DNA of 64,000 nt, from positions 78,905 to 142,904 of the forward strand of contig NZ_LXRG01000076.1 in the NCBI RefSeq assembly GCF_001651035.1, in the 5' to 3' direction. Source of the stretch: Halomonas sp. ALS9. Its GTDB lineage: Bacteria; Pseudomonadota; Gammaproteobacteria; Pseudomonadales; Halomonadaceae. A program made the translations under genes and the position numbers. The notes under the pieces were generated by a model. That model made no database searches. It saw only the letters and a list, made by a program, of their open reading frames with translations, and was not told where the DNA came from. Positions 43,080 through 51,472 of this stretch are shown piece after piece; within the stretch, counting starts at the first letter, position 1; every line of letters begins with the position of its first letter.

Positions 43080-44111
43080 ATGTCCCCTCAATTGCAAGAT
43101 ACGTTAGGCATGTTTGCCTTTCTCGCGGTCGAGCTATCGGCCTTGTTTATTGGCATTAGCTTCCTGGTAGGTGCGCTTCAACGCCATATCCCGCCATCCA
43201 AGGTCGAGGCTTTGCTAAGTTCTAACCGATACCGCAGCTACTTTCTCGCTGCGGGACTGGGGGCTATCACACCCTTCTGTAGTTGCTCAACGATTCCAAT
43301 GCTGAAAGGCCTGATTCGTGCACGTGCCGGGTTCGGGCCTATGATGGTGTTCCTATTTGCCTCTCCGCTGTTAAACCCTATTGTTGTTGGTCTGTTGGCT
43401 GCCACCTTTGGTTTTACCCTCACCGCTATCTACGTTCTAGCGGCACTCATTGTCTCTTTGGCCGCCGGCTGGTTACTGCAGGCTTTTGGCTTCGAGCGTT
43501 ACGTGCGCCGCGCCGCAACTGATACAGCTTCAGGGTGTGAAACCTCGACCAATAGCTGCGGCGTCAAGCCTTTAGCGCCCGATAGTGAAAGCAGTAGTTG
43601 CAGTAGTACTCCAGCTGCGGTTGGCTGCGGCAGTGCCGAATCGGCTGGCGCTCAATCAGGTGGCTGTTGTGGTAGTCAAACAACTGAGTCTAAACGAGGG
43701 CAAAGCAGATACAGCGGTTTATGGGGTGAAGCCTGGTCTGACTTCGTGGACGTTTTACCATACCTACTTATTGGTATTGCGATTGGTAGCGTGATCTACG
43801 GCTTTATGCCCACTGGCTTGCTGGAACAGTATGCTGGTGCCGATAATCCTTTTGCCATCCCCGTCGCCGCCGTTATCGGTGTCCCTCTGTATATCCGTGC
43901 TGAAGCCGTTATACCGTTAGCATCTGCGCTGATGGCAAAAGGCGTGGGGGCCGGAACAGTGCTGGCGTTGATTATTGGGAGTGCTGGAGCCAGCCTGACT
44001 GAGCTTATCCTGCTGCGCTCATTGTTCTCGTTTAAGCTGCTGGTGGCCTTTGTCGCGGTCGTTTTTGCGATGGCGATGATTGCGGGCTACGCCACTTTTT
44101 TGTTTTTCTAA
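43080..44111 (+). CDS. arsP: ArsP-type organoarsenical efflux permease with Cys-rich loop
   Basis: ArsP permeases export trivalent organoarsenicals such as methylarsenite. The 343-residue protein has about eight to ten membrane segments and the family motif AITPFCSCSTIPML (about residue 62), plus a second repeat half with VIGVPLYIRAEAVIPLASAL. Residues about 145-205 form a soluble loop rich in Ser and Gly with six cysteines, including GGCCGS, which could hold soft metals. AGGAG lies eight bases before the ATG. The divergent arsR with C-terminal cysteines supports a methylarsenite role. Alternative: a generic UPF0718/DUF318 permease. Confidence 0.85.
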   Translation: MSPQLQDTLGMFAFLAVELSALFIGISFLVGALQRHIPPSKVEALLSSNRYRSYFLAAGLGAITPFCSCSTIPMLKGLIRARAGFGPMMVFLFASPLLNPIVVGLLAATFGFTLTAIYVLAALIVSLAAGWLLQAFGFERYVRRAATDTASGCETSTNSCGVKPLAPDSESSSCSSTPAAVGCGSAESAGAQSGGCCGSQTTESKRGQSRYSGLWGEAWSDFVDVLPYLLIGIAIGSVIYGFMPTGLLEQYAGADNPFAIPVAAVIGVPLYIRAEAVIPLASALMAKGVGAGTVLALIIGSAGASLTELILLRSLFSFKLLVAFVAVVFAMAMIAGYATFLFF

Positions 44112-44206
44112 ATAGCAAGCGCATCTCGACCCACGCTTGATCGATTGCTGGGGTGCTTACGAATAGGCTATGCGTAAGAGTTAGTCATCGCTTTCCGTAA
44201 AGGATT

Positions 44207-44241
44207 ACCCAAGGCAGGAATCTTTGTTGCACGCCTTGGGT
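44207..44241. terminator. Hairpin between convergent arsP and aioA
   Basis: ACCCAAGGC and GCCTTGGGT are perfect inverted arms separated by 17 bases. No T run is present. It sits in the 147-base convergent gap and probably marks the ends of both transcripts. Confidence 0.5.
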
Positions 44242-44258
44242 GGTTTAAGAGAATTGGC

Positions 44259-46736
44259 TTAAGAGAAGCGCCGACGTTTGAAAGAGACATCTCTTAGATA
44301 GGCAGGGTTAGCGCCTATCCGTCGTAGATTTGCCCAAGTGCCCTTGTAGTAGGGGATATGGTTACGATCCGTCCACTCACTGATGACATCACCCTGCACC
44401 CCATTAGGATAGCCAAACATCATAAAGACCTGACCACGCTTCAGATCAGGTTCCAGGTAGGCCATAGCCGTGGTGGCGCCGTAATCGTTGTAGACTTCAA
44501 CGATATCGCCGTTGGCGATCCCTATGTCTTGAGCGTCAAGTGGATGGATCTCAATTTGGGCCATCGGGTAGCGGCCCTTGCGAAATGCCAGATGCTGGTC
44601 ATGGTAGGCCGACTGCCAGATATGGTTGGTTCTCCCGTTGTTTATCCAGAAATCATAGGTCTCTTTCTGCTGCTGAACTACCTCGGGAAAGCCGTTCCAG
44701 GGGGAAGGCTGGAAATGAGCCTTGCCATCATCAGTATCAAAATCATAGTCCGTATATAGCATCTCGGTTCCGATGAGTTTGCCGTCTCGATACTCCTTGA
44801 TGGGAAGTTGGACGCCATTGTTGCCAGCCATTCGAAGCCTTTCATAGGTGGCGAGATGTCCTGTGGGGCCACCTTGGCTGTCGATTTCCTTTTCATGGGC
44901 CATGCGGAAGCCGTCGTTGAAGGCATCCTCTTCGGTTGTCCAGTTAAATCCAGCGAAACGCTCGGCCATCGTCACGTCGCCTGCCGACTCGTAGCGCTGC
45001 TTAAGAGCATTAGCCATATTGGCCGCTATCAAACAGTCTGGCTTAGCGATGCCGGGAGGATCCATGAAGCGCTCTGAAAGTCGAAGTCGTCGCTCACCGT
45101 TCATGGAGGTGAGGTTCATTTCACCGGGATGCGTAGCTGGCAACACTAAGTGTGAATATTCGGCGAACTTCGTGCGATAAAGGTCGATATCGACAATAAA
45201 CAAACCGCCCTTATTTTTTACAGCGTCATAGATAATGTCGATTAATTCATCGATGCTACCGCCCCTTGCCTCTGCCATTGCCTGATTGACGATAGCGGCA
45301 CGACGCTTGATTACCTGGCGGTAAGTTTCGGCATTAATAGTGGTTTGAAAAGCATTGCAGGCCCAAACCGTTAGCATCATGCCGTTACCATTAATCAATT
45401 CCTGGTCGATATAGGGCGCAGGGCGTCCACCGGGGTAGGGTGGGCGGACATAACCCTCTTGGTGGCCGCCCATACGCACCACGCCGGTGCCACGCTGGCC
45501 GACATTGTGGGTGGCCACAGCAAGATTGACGATAGCGGACTGAATCCGATAGTTATCATTGCCCCAGATGACACCCTTTTCGTAGGCATGCATAGTGCGA
45601 GGGGCGTGGCCACTGGCCTTGGGTTTATAGGCCCACTCGGCGGTTTTAATGATATCGGCTCGGCTTACACCGGTAATGCGACTACACTCATCCAACTCCA
45701 TCCGATTGGCAGTGAGCATCTCTTCGAAGCCATTGGTATGCTCCGTGATAAAAGCCTCATCATGCCAGCCCTGATCAACCACATAGGTAAGCAATCCATT
45801 AAACAGGGCTGTATCAGTGCCTGGCTGGATCGCCAAGTGTAGAACATTCTCTTTACCAGCAATCGTTTCACAGATAGCGACGGTGGGTGTGCGTCGAGGG
45901 TCAACCAGAATGACCTTGCCTTTACCGACCGTCTCGTTAGGAAACCATTCCCGCTTCTTGGCGACGTTAGACCCCCTCAAGTTCGGCTCCCAGTGTGCCA
46001 GGAACCAGTTTGACTGAGTCTCGTAGGAGTTTCCGCCGATGGAGAAGATAACATCGGCCACCTCTGCATCCTCATAACTGTTATTGAGCTCACCAATGCC
46101 CATGTCTCGACTAGCGTGACATTCTGAGTTGTAAGCGGGGCGGTTGTGAATGCGCACCATTTTTGACTGTATGCCGTCAAAAATTAGCTTGCCAGTAGCC
46201 CATGTATTCTCAAAACCGCCTCCAGCGCCGCCATGATCAAAGAGATTGAAGAACAACTGATCCGGCCCTTCATTATCGAGGATACGTTGGGTCAGACCGG
46301 CATATAGCGCCATGGCGTGTTCCCAATTGGTTTCTGCCCAGTCGTCTCCGCTATACACCATGGGATACTTGAGGCGCCGCTCGCCGATAGGGGTTCCCTC
46401 CGAGTACATGACACTGGCCATCTGACCGCCACGCGTTGAGGATAGCCCTTTATTCACGCTGCACTTTTTGTCAGGAACGATCATGATGTTGTATTCGCGT
46501 CCATCATGGTCTTGTATTTGATTAACCATGGCGGGAGTCATAGTGAGTTGCATGGGGGGTAGCTGCTGGGTGAAGTCGAGTCCCAGCGCATTCTGGTTAG
46601 CATCTCTGCCACCTTCTTGGTTGGCAGGCCATTTATAGACGTGGTACCCACAGCCTACGATGCAGAAGTGGCAGGCCATATTGGTTTTCTGGGCATCTGC
46701 CGGGGGTAAAGGAATACGGTCTTTAAATTGTTTCAT
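44259..46736 (-). CDS. aioA: Arsenite oxidase large (molybdopterin) subunit
   Basis: AioA oxidises arsenite to arsenate at a molybdenum bis-MGD centre and passes electrons through a [3Fe-4S] cluster to AioB. The 825-residue protein has the expected length. The cluster motif is C22-X2-C25-X3-C29 ([17 protein letters not shown]), with a further family segment [20 protein letters not shown]. The molybdopterin domains contain [20 protein letters not shown] and the C-terminal [14 protein letters not shown]. It has no signal peptide, so it would be exported with the Tat-targeted AioB. GGGAG precedes the ATG, 15 bases after aioB. No aioXSR regulators or cytochrome c gene are present nearby. Confidence 0.97.
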   Translation of the reverse strand: MKQFKDRIPLPPADAQKTNMACHFCIVGCGYHVYKWPANQEGGRDANQNALGLDFTQQLPPMQLTMTPAMVNQIQDHDGREYNIMIVPDKKCSVNKGLSSTRGGQMASVMYSEGTPIGERRLKYPMVYSGDDWAETNWEHAMALYAGLTQRILDNEGPDQLFFNLFDHGGAGGGFENTWATGKLIFDGIQSKMVRIHNRPAYNSECHASRDMGIGELNNSYEDAEVADVIFSIGGNSYETQSNWFLAHWEPNLRGSNVAKKREWFPNETVGKGKVILVDPRRTPTVAICETIAGKENVLHLAIQPGTDTALFNGLLTYVVDQGWHDEAFITEHTNGFEEMLTANRMELDECSRITGVSRADIIKTAEWAYKPKASGHAPRTMHAYEKGVIWGNDNYRIQSAIVNLAVATHNVGQRGTGVVRMGGHQEGYVRPPYPGGRPAPYIDQELINGNGMMLTVWACNAFQTTINAETYRQVIKRRAAIVNQAMAEARGGSIDELIDIIYDAVKNKGGLFIVDIDLYRTKFAEYSHLVLPATHPGEMNLTSMNGERRLRLSERFMDPPGIAKPDCLIAANMANALKQRYESAGDVTMAERFAGFNWTTEEDAFNDGFRMAHEKEIDSQGGPTGHLATYERLRMAGNNGVQLPIKEYRDGKLIGTEMLYTDYDFDTDDGKAHFQPSPWNGFPEVVQQQKETYDFWINNGRTNHIWQSAYHDQHLAFRKGRYPMAQIEIHPLDAQDIGIANGDIVEVYNDYGATTAMAYLEPDLKRGQVFMMFGYPNGVQGDVISEWTDRNHIPYYKGTWANLRRIGANPAYLRDVSFKRRRFS

Positions 46737-46751
46737 TGTTGTTCTCCCGAC

Positions 46752-47273
46752 TTAGATGATATTGGCCTGGCGGCCATAGATCAGGCCATCAATTGACACC
46801 GCCACCAGGGCATCTTCGGTATCGTCATACTCTAGAATGACTCGTGGCAAATTCTCGGTGGCTTGGCCAATGACCATCTGGCCCGTGTTATCCGGATCGA
46901 AGATGCTGTAGTGGCAAGGGCACTTGAAGGCTTCTGCCTCTTGGTCATAAGTAACCGGGCAGCCCATATGTGTGCACTGGGTGCTATAAGCCACTACATC
47001 TTTTTCTGGGCCAACCCCGCCTTTGACCTCTCGCCCTCTGCGAATTACCACGCAGGGTGAACGATCGTCAGGGTAGCTAAAATAAATCGGCTGATTGATG
47101 GCCAACTCGCTCAGCTTTGTTACCAGTTCTCGGGGATAAGGCAATGTAGTGCTACCAGGAGGAAGTGGAGGAATACCTTGTTGTGCGTGTGCTATGGGGG
47201 CGAGCGAAAGGGTACCCACAGCGGCACTGCTGCCGGTTAGTTTGAGGAAATTACGACGACTCAGTTGTGTCAT
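46752..47273 (-). CDS. aioB: Arsenite oxidase small (Rieske) subunit
   Basis: This periplasmic Rieske subunit accepts electrons from AioA. The 173-residue precursor begins with a twin-arginine signal (SRRNFLKLTG, followed by a hydrophobic stretch to AHA). The [2Fe-2S] ligands are visible in CTHMGCP and CPCHYSIFDP; the extra Cys in each loop would form the conserved Rieske disulfide found in some AioB proteins. AAGGAG lies ten bases before the ATG. It is first gene of the aioBA unit. An ArsR-like operator sits 130 bases upstream. Confidence 0.96.
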   Translation of the reverse strand: MTQLSRRNFLKLTGSSAAVGTLSLAPIAHAQQGIPPLPPGSTTLPYPRELVTKLSELAINQPIYFSYPDDRSPCVVIRRGREVKGGVGPEKDVVAYSTQCTHMGCPVTYDQEAEAFKCPCHYSIFDPDNTGQMVIGQATENLPRVILEYDDTEDALVAVSIDGLIYGRQANII

Positions 47274-47402
47274 TGTTAAGCACTCCTTTATTGTTGTTGA
47301 GAAGTCTGAGACGGGGAATAGTTATATATGGCTATGCAAATATGATAGTTCGATCTGAGTCTAGTTCTGCTCTGACAGGCGCGCAAGAAACGGATAGCCC
47401 CC

Positions 47403-47415
47403 ATTTCTAGATATA
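47403..47415 (-). promoter_or_regulatory. ArsR-operator-like element upstream of aioBA
   Basis: The minus strand reads TATATCTAGAAAT, identical over 13 bases to operator 1 at 42994-43006. It stands 130 bases before the aioB start. It suggests that arsenite oxidase shares the ArsR regulator of arsP. Confidence 0.55.
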
Positions 47416-48058
47416 CTTCAGGCTTAGAGTATCTGTTGACGTTTCATAGCTTTATTGCCTCATTGAGTGCCAGACAAAGCGAAAAATGCAGGGAAGGGGC
47501 ATACCCTTTGCAAGTTTTGTAACGCTGTATGTCTATTTTTTGTGACGTAGCTTAACCAGCTGGGCCCGTTTTTATCCGCCGCGGTGTTAATCGTTATTTA
47601 TTTTGAATACCCAAACCTCTCTCCTCATGTCTTGTTCTCTGAGTACGCAGTAAGTCACTCAAAAAAGATGGTTGCTACAAAATAGCATTAATGGCGGGCT
47701 TGAAAGATCCAGCTACACATAGGTTTTATGAGGCTGCGGGCTTTTATCCAACCAAACAGGGCTACCAGATAAGATTCTTTGGCCAGAGAAATAAAACTGT
47801 CAAAACTGCCAGTGTATGATTTCCGGTTGTCCACTCTTTTTACGCTGATAGCCCTTTGCTGCCGATTTTATCGGGGACGCCTACCTGGTTACTGCTGCAG
47901 CCCCCGGTGTTTGGGACGATTTGAACGCGATTGCTATCGACGCGGAGAAAAAGGGTTGGTCACTATAGTTGGTTATAATCGGTGTCGTGCGTACTGCCTC
48001 GACGCAATAGCGTCAGGCTCGGTGATTCTATCTGTACCTGTATGTGCGGTAACGGTAG
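47416..48058. other. Non-coding, decayed region upstream of aioBA
   Basis: Apart from the GNAT remnant at 47691-47819 no intact gene is supported. The plus-strand frame at 47779-48153 (124 codons) has no family resemblance and overlaps the real minus-strand gene at 48059. A further peptide-like stretch around 47852-47968 (ADFIGDAYLVTAAAPGVWDD) has stops on both sides and may be another gene fragment that I cannot identify. Confidence 0.5.
47691..47819 (+). pseudogene. C-terminal remnant of a GNAT acetyltransferase
   Basis: This 42-codon frame includes HRFYEAAGFYPTKQGYQIRFF, which resembles the last beta-strand and alpha-helix region of a GNAT N-acetyltransferase (the FYEAAGF pattern). No upstream acetyl-CoA-binding part remains in any frame of the region. 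It is interpreted as debris left by insertion or rearrangement next to the aioBA promoter. Confidence 0.6.
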
Positions 48059-48343
48059 CTACTTCAATACGCTATCCACATACAGATGGCGTAATTTCCA
48101 GAATCCTTCAATGTCAACGCGCAGCCCTTGGTAGGCAAGCTCTTGTGCAATAAATAGGGTGATATCTTCATCACGATGGCGCTGGTAAAGCGAAGGGTCT
48201 TTGGGAGCACACGCCTCGGCGACAGCAACGTTGGCGAGCCCTCCGCAGCAGCCGTGGCGGGGTGATAAACGCACGGTCACTACGCCACCTTGTTGCTTGA
48301 TAAACGCTTTGGCCGCGTCAGAAACTGCGATTATTTCCGGCAT
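48059..48343 (-). CDS. CC-motif (selenoprotein-like) family protein
   Basis: The 94-residue cytoplasmic protein has RLSPRHGCCGG with adjacent Cys32-Cys33, a further Cys45 (AEACAPKDP), and an otherwise alpha/beta-like composition. It resembles small proteins of a CC/Se motif family, in which some members carry selenocysteine at the CC site; this recollection needs checking. The gene follows the thioredoxin-like gene by 76 bases, with a hairpin in between. It could be a redox or metalloid-thiol partner of the permease cluster. No UGA codon is present in the motif here. Confidence 0.65.
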   Translation of the reverse strand: MPEIIAVSDAAKAFIKQQGGVVTVRLSPRHGCCGGLANVAVAEACAPKDPSLYQRHRDEDITLFIAQELAYQGLRVDIEGFWKLRHLYVDSVLK

Positions 48344-48365
48344 ACAGACGCCTGTTAAACGAGAA

Positions 48366-48391
48366 CTCCCAGTTTACCAAGTAAGCTGGGA
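48366..48391. terminator. Hairpin between thioredoxin-like and CC-motif genes
   Basis: CTCCCAG and CTGGGAG pair around a 12-base loop. There is no T run, so partial attenuation is more likely than full termination. Confidence 0.4.
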
Positions 48392-48419
48392 GCCAGAAAG
48401 AAATCTAGGCACCGAGCGT

Positions 48420-48656
48420 TTAGGCGTTGAGGAGTGCTTCGATTTTTTCGCGATCCGGGATGCCTCCGCTGTGGGCAAGTTGGCCATTGACCGCAACGGC
48501 TGGGGTCGACATGACCTGATAATGCATGATGATTTGCGGGTCAGTAACTTTAGTCACCTCAACGTCGGTGCCCAGCTCTTTGGCAATCGCGGTAATTTGC
48601 TCCGCGGTGACGGTGCACTTTTTGCAGCCTGTGCCTAATACTTCGATCTTTTTCAT
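48420..48656 (-). CDS. Thioredoxin-like redox-active disulfide protein
   Basis: The 78-residue small thioredoxin-fold protein has the active site GTGCKKC (Cys10-X2-Cys13) and the cis-Pro segment VMSTPAVAVNG (about residue 50). Proteins of this type (redox-active disulfide protein 2) are often encoded beside DUF318/ArsP permeases. GAGGA before the ATG at 48656 decides the start against a longer frame that would begin inside the permease gene. The gap to the upstream permease is 17 bases, so the two form an operon. It may reduce or carry metalloid thiols for the permease. Confidence 0.85.
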   Translation of the reverse strand: MKKIEVLGTGCKKCTVTAEQITAIAKELGTDVEVTKVTDPQIIMHYQVMSTPAVAVNGQLAHSGGIPDREKIEALLNA

Positions 48657-48673
48657 GTTGTGTCCTCTTGGGT

Positions 48674-49681
48674 TTATAAGCTGCTGAATAACCAAGGTGC
48701 CAGCAGGTTAATTATCCATCCCACCAACATGAAGTTGATGAGTAGAATGATGAAAATGGTGGCCAGTAAGCGCCACAGCATGACCTGTTTGAGCATGATA
48801 AATTCAGGAAAGCTCGCCGCGACAGTGCTCATGCAGAAAGCCAATGTTGTACCCACTGGCAATCCCTTAGTGATCAAGCTTTCCATGATGGGAATGACGC
48901 CGGTGGCGTTAGAGTAAAGCGGCAGGCCCGCCAACACGGCCACCGGGACATTCCACCACTGGCCGCTACCCAGGTTATCACTGAACCAACCATCCGGGAC
49001 AAAGCCGTGCAGCGCGGCACCCAGGCCCACACCGATGATGATCCACTTCCAAATCCGCGCGACAATTTCATAAAGCTCATTGCGGGCAAATTGGTGTCGC
49101 TGTTTTAACGTTAGCGAATGAGATACGGGCGCTGGCTGATTGACTTGCGGGCTGCCAGCGGCGTTCTGATAGGCTTTCGCCGCAAAGTCTTTTAACCAGC
49201 GTTCAGCGCCTAAGCTATCCAGCAGCATGCCACCGCCTATGCCCACGGCCATGCCGATGGTGATATAGACCAGGGTGAACTCCCAGCCCAGCAGGCTCCA
49301 TAGCATGATGACGGCGACTTCATTAATGATCGGTGAGGTAAACAGAAACGCCATGGTAATACCCAGGGGAATGCCTGCACTGGTGAAGCCAAGAAACAGC
49401 GGAATGCTCGAGCACGAGCAAAACGGTGTAATCGCCCCAAAGCCAGCCCCTAAGCCGTAGCCTGCGAAAAGGTTCTTTTGCTGAATGTAATAGCGTACCC
49501 GCTCCAGATTGAGCGAGGCGCGTAACAAGGCGATGACGTAAATCATCACCACCAGTAACGCAAAAATCTTGCTCGTGTCTTCGACGAAAAAGTGCAGTGA
49601 GCTGCCTAGCTTACTGTCAGGGTCAAAGCCGCCCAGATCGTATACCAGCCAACTGGCCAGCCAGGTAAAGATATCTAACAT
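48674..49681 (-). CDS. Second ArsP/DUF318-type permease
   Basis: The 335-residue membrane protein has about eight segments and the two family repeats: AITPFCSCSSIPLF (about residue 84) and VLAGLPLYSNATGVIPIMESL (about 250). Unlike the permease at 43080 it has no Cys-rich loop; a shorter hydrophilic linker (about 170-200) joins the halves. AAGGAAGG lies before the ATG, and an inverted repeat overlaps this leader. Together with the thioredoxin-like gene it forms a common pair. Substrate: an organoarsenical or another soft metalloid is likely but unproven. Confidence 0.83.
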   Translation of the reverse strand: MLDIFTWLASWLVYDLGGFDPDSKLGSSLHFFVEDTSKIFALLVVMIYVIALLRASLNLERVRYYIQQKNLFAGYGLGAGFGAITPFCSCSSIPLFLGFTSAGIPLGITMAFLFTSPIINEVAVIMLWSLLGWEFTLVYITIGMAVGIGGGMLLDSLGAERWLKDFAAKAYQNAAGSPQVNQPAPVSHSLTLKQRHQFARNELYEIVARIWKWIIIGVGLGAALHGFVPDGWFSDNLGSGQWWNVPVAVLAGLPLYSNATGVIPIMESLITKGLPVGTTLAFCMSTVAASFPEFIMLKQVMLWRLLATIFIILLINFMLVGWIINLLAPWLFSSL

Positions 49682-49691
49682 CGCTGCCTTC

Positions 49692-49715
49692 CTTTATATG
49701 AACTGTTCTATAAAG
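49692..49715. promoter_or_regulatory. Dyad in the leader of the second ArsP operon
   Basis: CTTTATA-t-GAAC and GTTC-TATAAAG are inverted arms around one base, 24 bp in all, ending 11 bases before the permease start codon and covering the upstream edge of its ribosome site. It differs from the two other operator types in the region. Confidence 0.55.
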
Positions 49716-49775
49716 AAGACGAAGCAATGTGGGAAAGGATGCAGGGAAAAGCCAAATATTTATTTGCTAAAGTGG

Positions 49776-50375
49776 CTATTGGTTAGAAGAGGGTAGCGCA
49801 CGGTGGCAGCAAACCTGGCCTTGATCATCAAAGACGATCCCACATTGGGCGACCAATCGTGAGCGGAGGCGTTTTCGAGCACGGAGTAGCCGCGCTTTGG
49901 TCGCGGGTAGGGTCAACCCATGGCGCTGGGCATAGTCGCTCTGCTTCACGCCGTTTAGATCGCAGGCCGCCACAATATCAGCGTCCTCGTCAGCGCAGTG
50001 CGCCAGCGCCTGGGTGATACAAGCGGCAAGGCTCTCTAAGGGGGGGCGGGGCTCTGGGCTATTAGATAAATGTATCGTTTCGATCTTGATATCCAGCAGT
50101 GGGGACTCCGGCTTTGGGCGGCGCCACTCATCAATCCATTCATGCTTGGCAACCTTATAAAGCCACGCTTTGGGTTCTTCCAGTTGGCAAAACTGGGCGC
50201 GATGCGTCAGTGCTTTTACATAGACACGTTGCAAGATGTCGTCGGCGGCGTCCCGGTTGTTGCATAGCGCCAAGAGGTAATAGCGCAGTGCCTGGTGGTG
50301 GCGGTTCCAAGCCTCCTCAATGCAGGGTAGGGCTTGAGTAGGAGAGGCTTGGGGCGAGATGGCATTTTTACTCAT
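49776..50375 (-). CDS. ECF-type sigma factor (SigZ-like) in the ars operon
   Basis: The 199-residue protein has region 2 (YYLLALCNNRDAADDILQRVYVKAL and KAWLYKVAKHEWIDEWRR, residues about 33-84) and region 4 (QSDYAQRHGLTLPATKARLLRARKRLR, about 147-173). A C-terminal extension contains Cys at AQCGI and VCCH, as in SigZ-type factors. No anti-sigma gene accompanies it. Its ATG overlaps the arsC stop by four bases, so it is translated from the arsenic operon transcript. The Cys cluster could sense metals or thiols; this is inference. Its target promoters are unknown. Confidence 0.83.
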   Translation of the reverse strand: MSKNAISPQASPTQALPCIEEAWNRHHQALRYYLLALCNNRDAADDILQRVYVKALTHRAQFCQLEEPKAWLYKVAKHEWIDEWRRPKPESPLLDIKIETIHLSNSPEPRPPLESLAACITQALAHCADEDADIVAACDLNGVKQSDYAQRHGLTLPATKARLLRARKRLRSRLVAQCGIVFDDQGQVCCHRALPSSNQ

Positions 50376-50773
50376 GGATAGGTCACTATCTCACCGTCTT
50401 CTTTGGTGAAGTGTGTGATCGGCTGTCCCAAAAGCGCTAATACTTGCTCGGAGGGGCGGCATAAGCGGGTACCCTTATGCGTTACCACGATGGGGCGATT
50501 AATCAGAATCGGGTGGGCCATCATGGCGTCGATAAGCTGGTCATCGTTAAGTGATGGATCATCCAGTTCTAGTTCGTCATAGGGAGTGCCTTTGCGCCGC
50601 AGCAGTTCCCGCGGTGATAGCTGCATCATCGCCAGCAGCTCGACCAGCTTTTCGCGGCTGGGCGGTGTTTCCAAATAATAGATCACCTCCGGCGATTCGC
50701 CAGAGGCTTCGATCATCGCCAGCGTATTGCGCGACGTACCGCAGCTGGGGTTGTGGTAAATGGTAACGGGCAT
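50372..50773 (-). CDS. arsC: Glutaredoxin-dependent arsenate reductase ArsC
   Basis: ArsC reduces arsenate to arsenite with glutathione and glutaredoxin. The 133-residue protein begins MPVTIYHNPSCGTSRNT with catalytic Cys11, and has the arginines expected for arsenate binding (LLRRKGTPYDEL, INRPIVVTHKGTRLCRP). It fits the E. coli plasmid R773-type family in length apart from a slightly shorter C-terminus. It lies 18 bases downstream of the FMN reductase gene and overlaps the sigma factor gene. Confidence 0.94.
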   Translation of the reverse strand: MPVTIYHNPSCGTSRNTLAMIEASGESPEVIYYLETPPSREKLVELLAMMQLSPRELLRRKGTPYDELELDDPSLNDDQLIDAMMAHPILINRPIVVTHKGTRLCRPSEQVLALLGQPITHFTKEDGEIVTYP

Positions 50774-50791
50774 GGTGACCTCACGTTCGAT

Positions 50792-51460
50792 TTAGCTGTT
50801 TTCACTGCCGGGCGCGTTACGTTGAGAAGGCGCAGTTTTAAAAGCGGGCGATACCTTCGCTGGATCCACTTGCTCTTTATAGCTAGCCGCGGCTTCTGCC
50901 CACCACATCAATTGGCCTAAGGTTCGGCCAAAATAGCTTTCCCAGCGTTCCTGATCTTGGGCAAAGTGGCCATCTTCATTTAGTGCTTCCTGGGCTTTGG
51001 GTATATGAATCATGGCAGACACCGGTAGGCAGCCAAGCTCTGATAAAAACGCGCGCATGGATACGGAGGCGCGGGCGCCACCCCATTGGCCCATGGAATA
51101 AGTAACGATGGCGCTGGGTTTAAACGCAAACAGCGAGGCGCCGAAGTGGTTCAGTAGGTGGCTTAGCGCCGGGCTCATGGAGTGGTTGTACTCAGGACTG
51201 ACCATCACGAAACCATCGGCGTTGGTAATTTTGTCAGCAAGCGCTGCTAAGTCCTCCGGCGCATCGGCTTTTGGGTAAGCAAAATGCGGCTTAAACGGAT
51301 CGTTCAAGTTTAGCGCCAGCGGGTCAATAATCTCAGCCGTTGTTTGCGGTAACGATGAAAGCAAACGCTTGCAGGCCGTTGCTACCCGCTCGCCGAGGCG
51401 AGCCGGGGATGGCGGTGTGCTGGTGCGGGTGGAGCCTAGAAATATTAAATAGTGGGCCAT
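50792..51460 (-). CDS. NADPH-dependent FMN reductase-like flavoprotein
   Basis: The 222-residue flavodoxin-fold protein has the phosphate-binding loop FLGSTRTSTPP and the family signature VSPEYNHSMSPALSHLLNHF (about residue 85). It belongs to the same superfamily as ArsH but is a separate branch. It lies between acr3 and arsC with 12- and 18-base gaps, so it is part of the ars operon. A role in redox chemistry of arsenicals or flavin supply is likely; the exact reaction is not known. Confidence 0.82.
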   Translation of the reverse strand: MAHYLIFLGSTRTSTPPSPARLGERVATACKRLLSSLPQTTAEIIDPLALNLNDPFKPHFAYPKADAPEDLAALADKITNADGFVMVSPEYNHSMSPALSHLLNHFGASLFAFKPSAIVTYSMGQWGGARASVSMRAFLSELGCLPVSAMIHIPKAQEALNEDGHFAQDQERWESYFGRTLGQLMWWAEAAASYKEQVDPAKVSPAFKTAPSQRNAPGSENS

Positions 51461-51472
51461 AGCGCTGACTCC

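Noticed and set aside
47274..47430. Sigma-54 promoter for aioBA
   Set aside because: I looked for GG-N10-GC; the closest candidate (a GGCTATCC...TTGC stretch) has 13 bases between GG and GC, so it does not fit.
47779..48153. 124-codon plus-strand ORF upstream of aioBA
   Set aside because: No family resemblance, a composition unlike neighbouring proteins, and overlap with the better-supported CC-motif gene on the minus strand.
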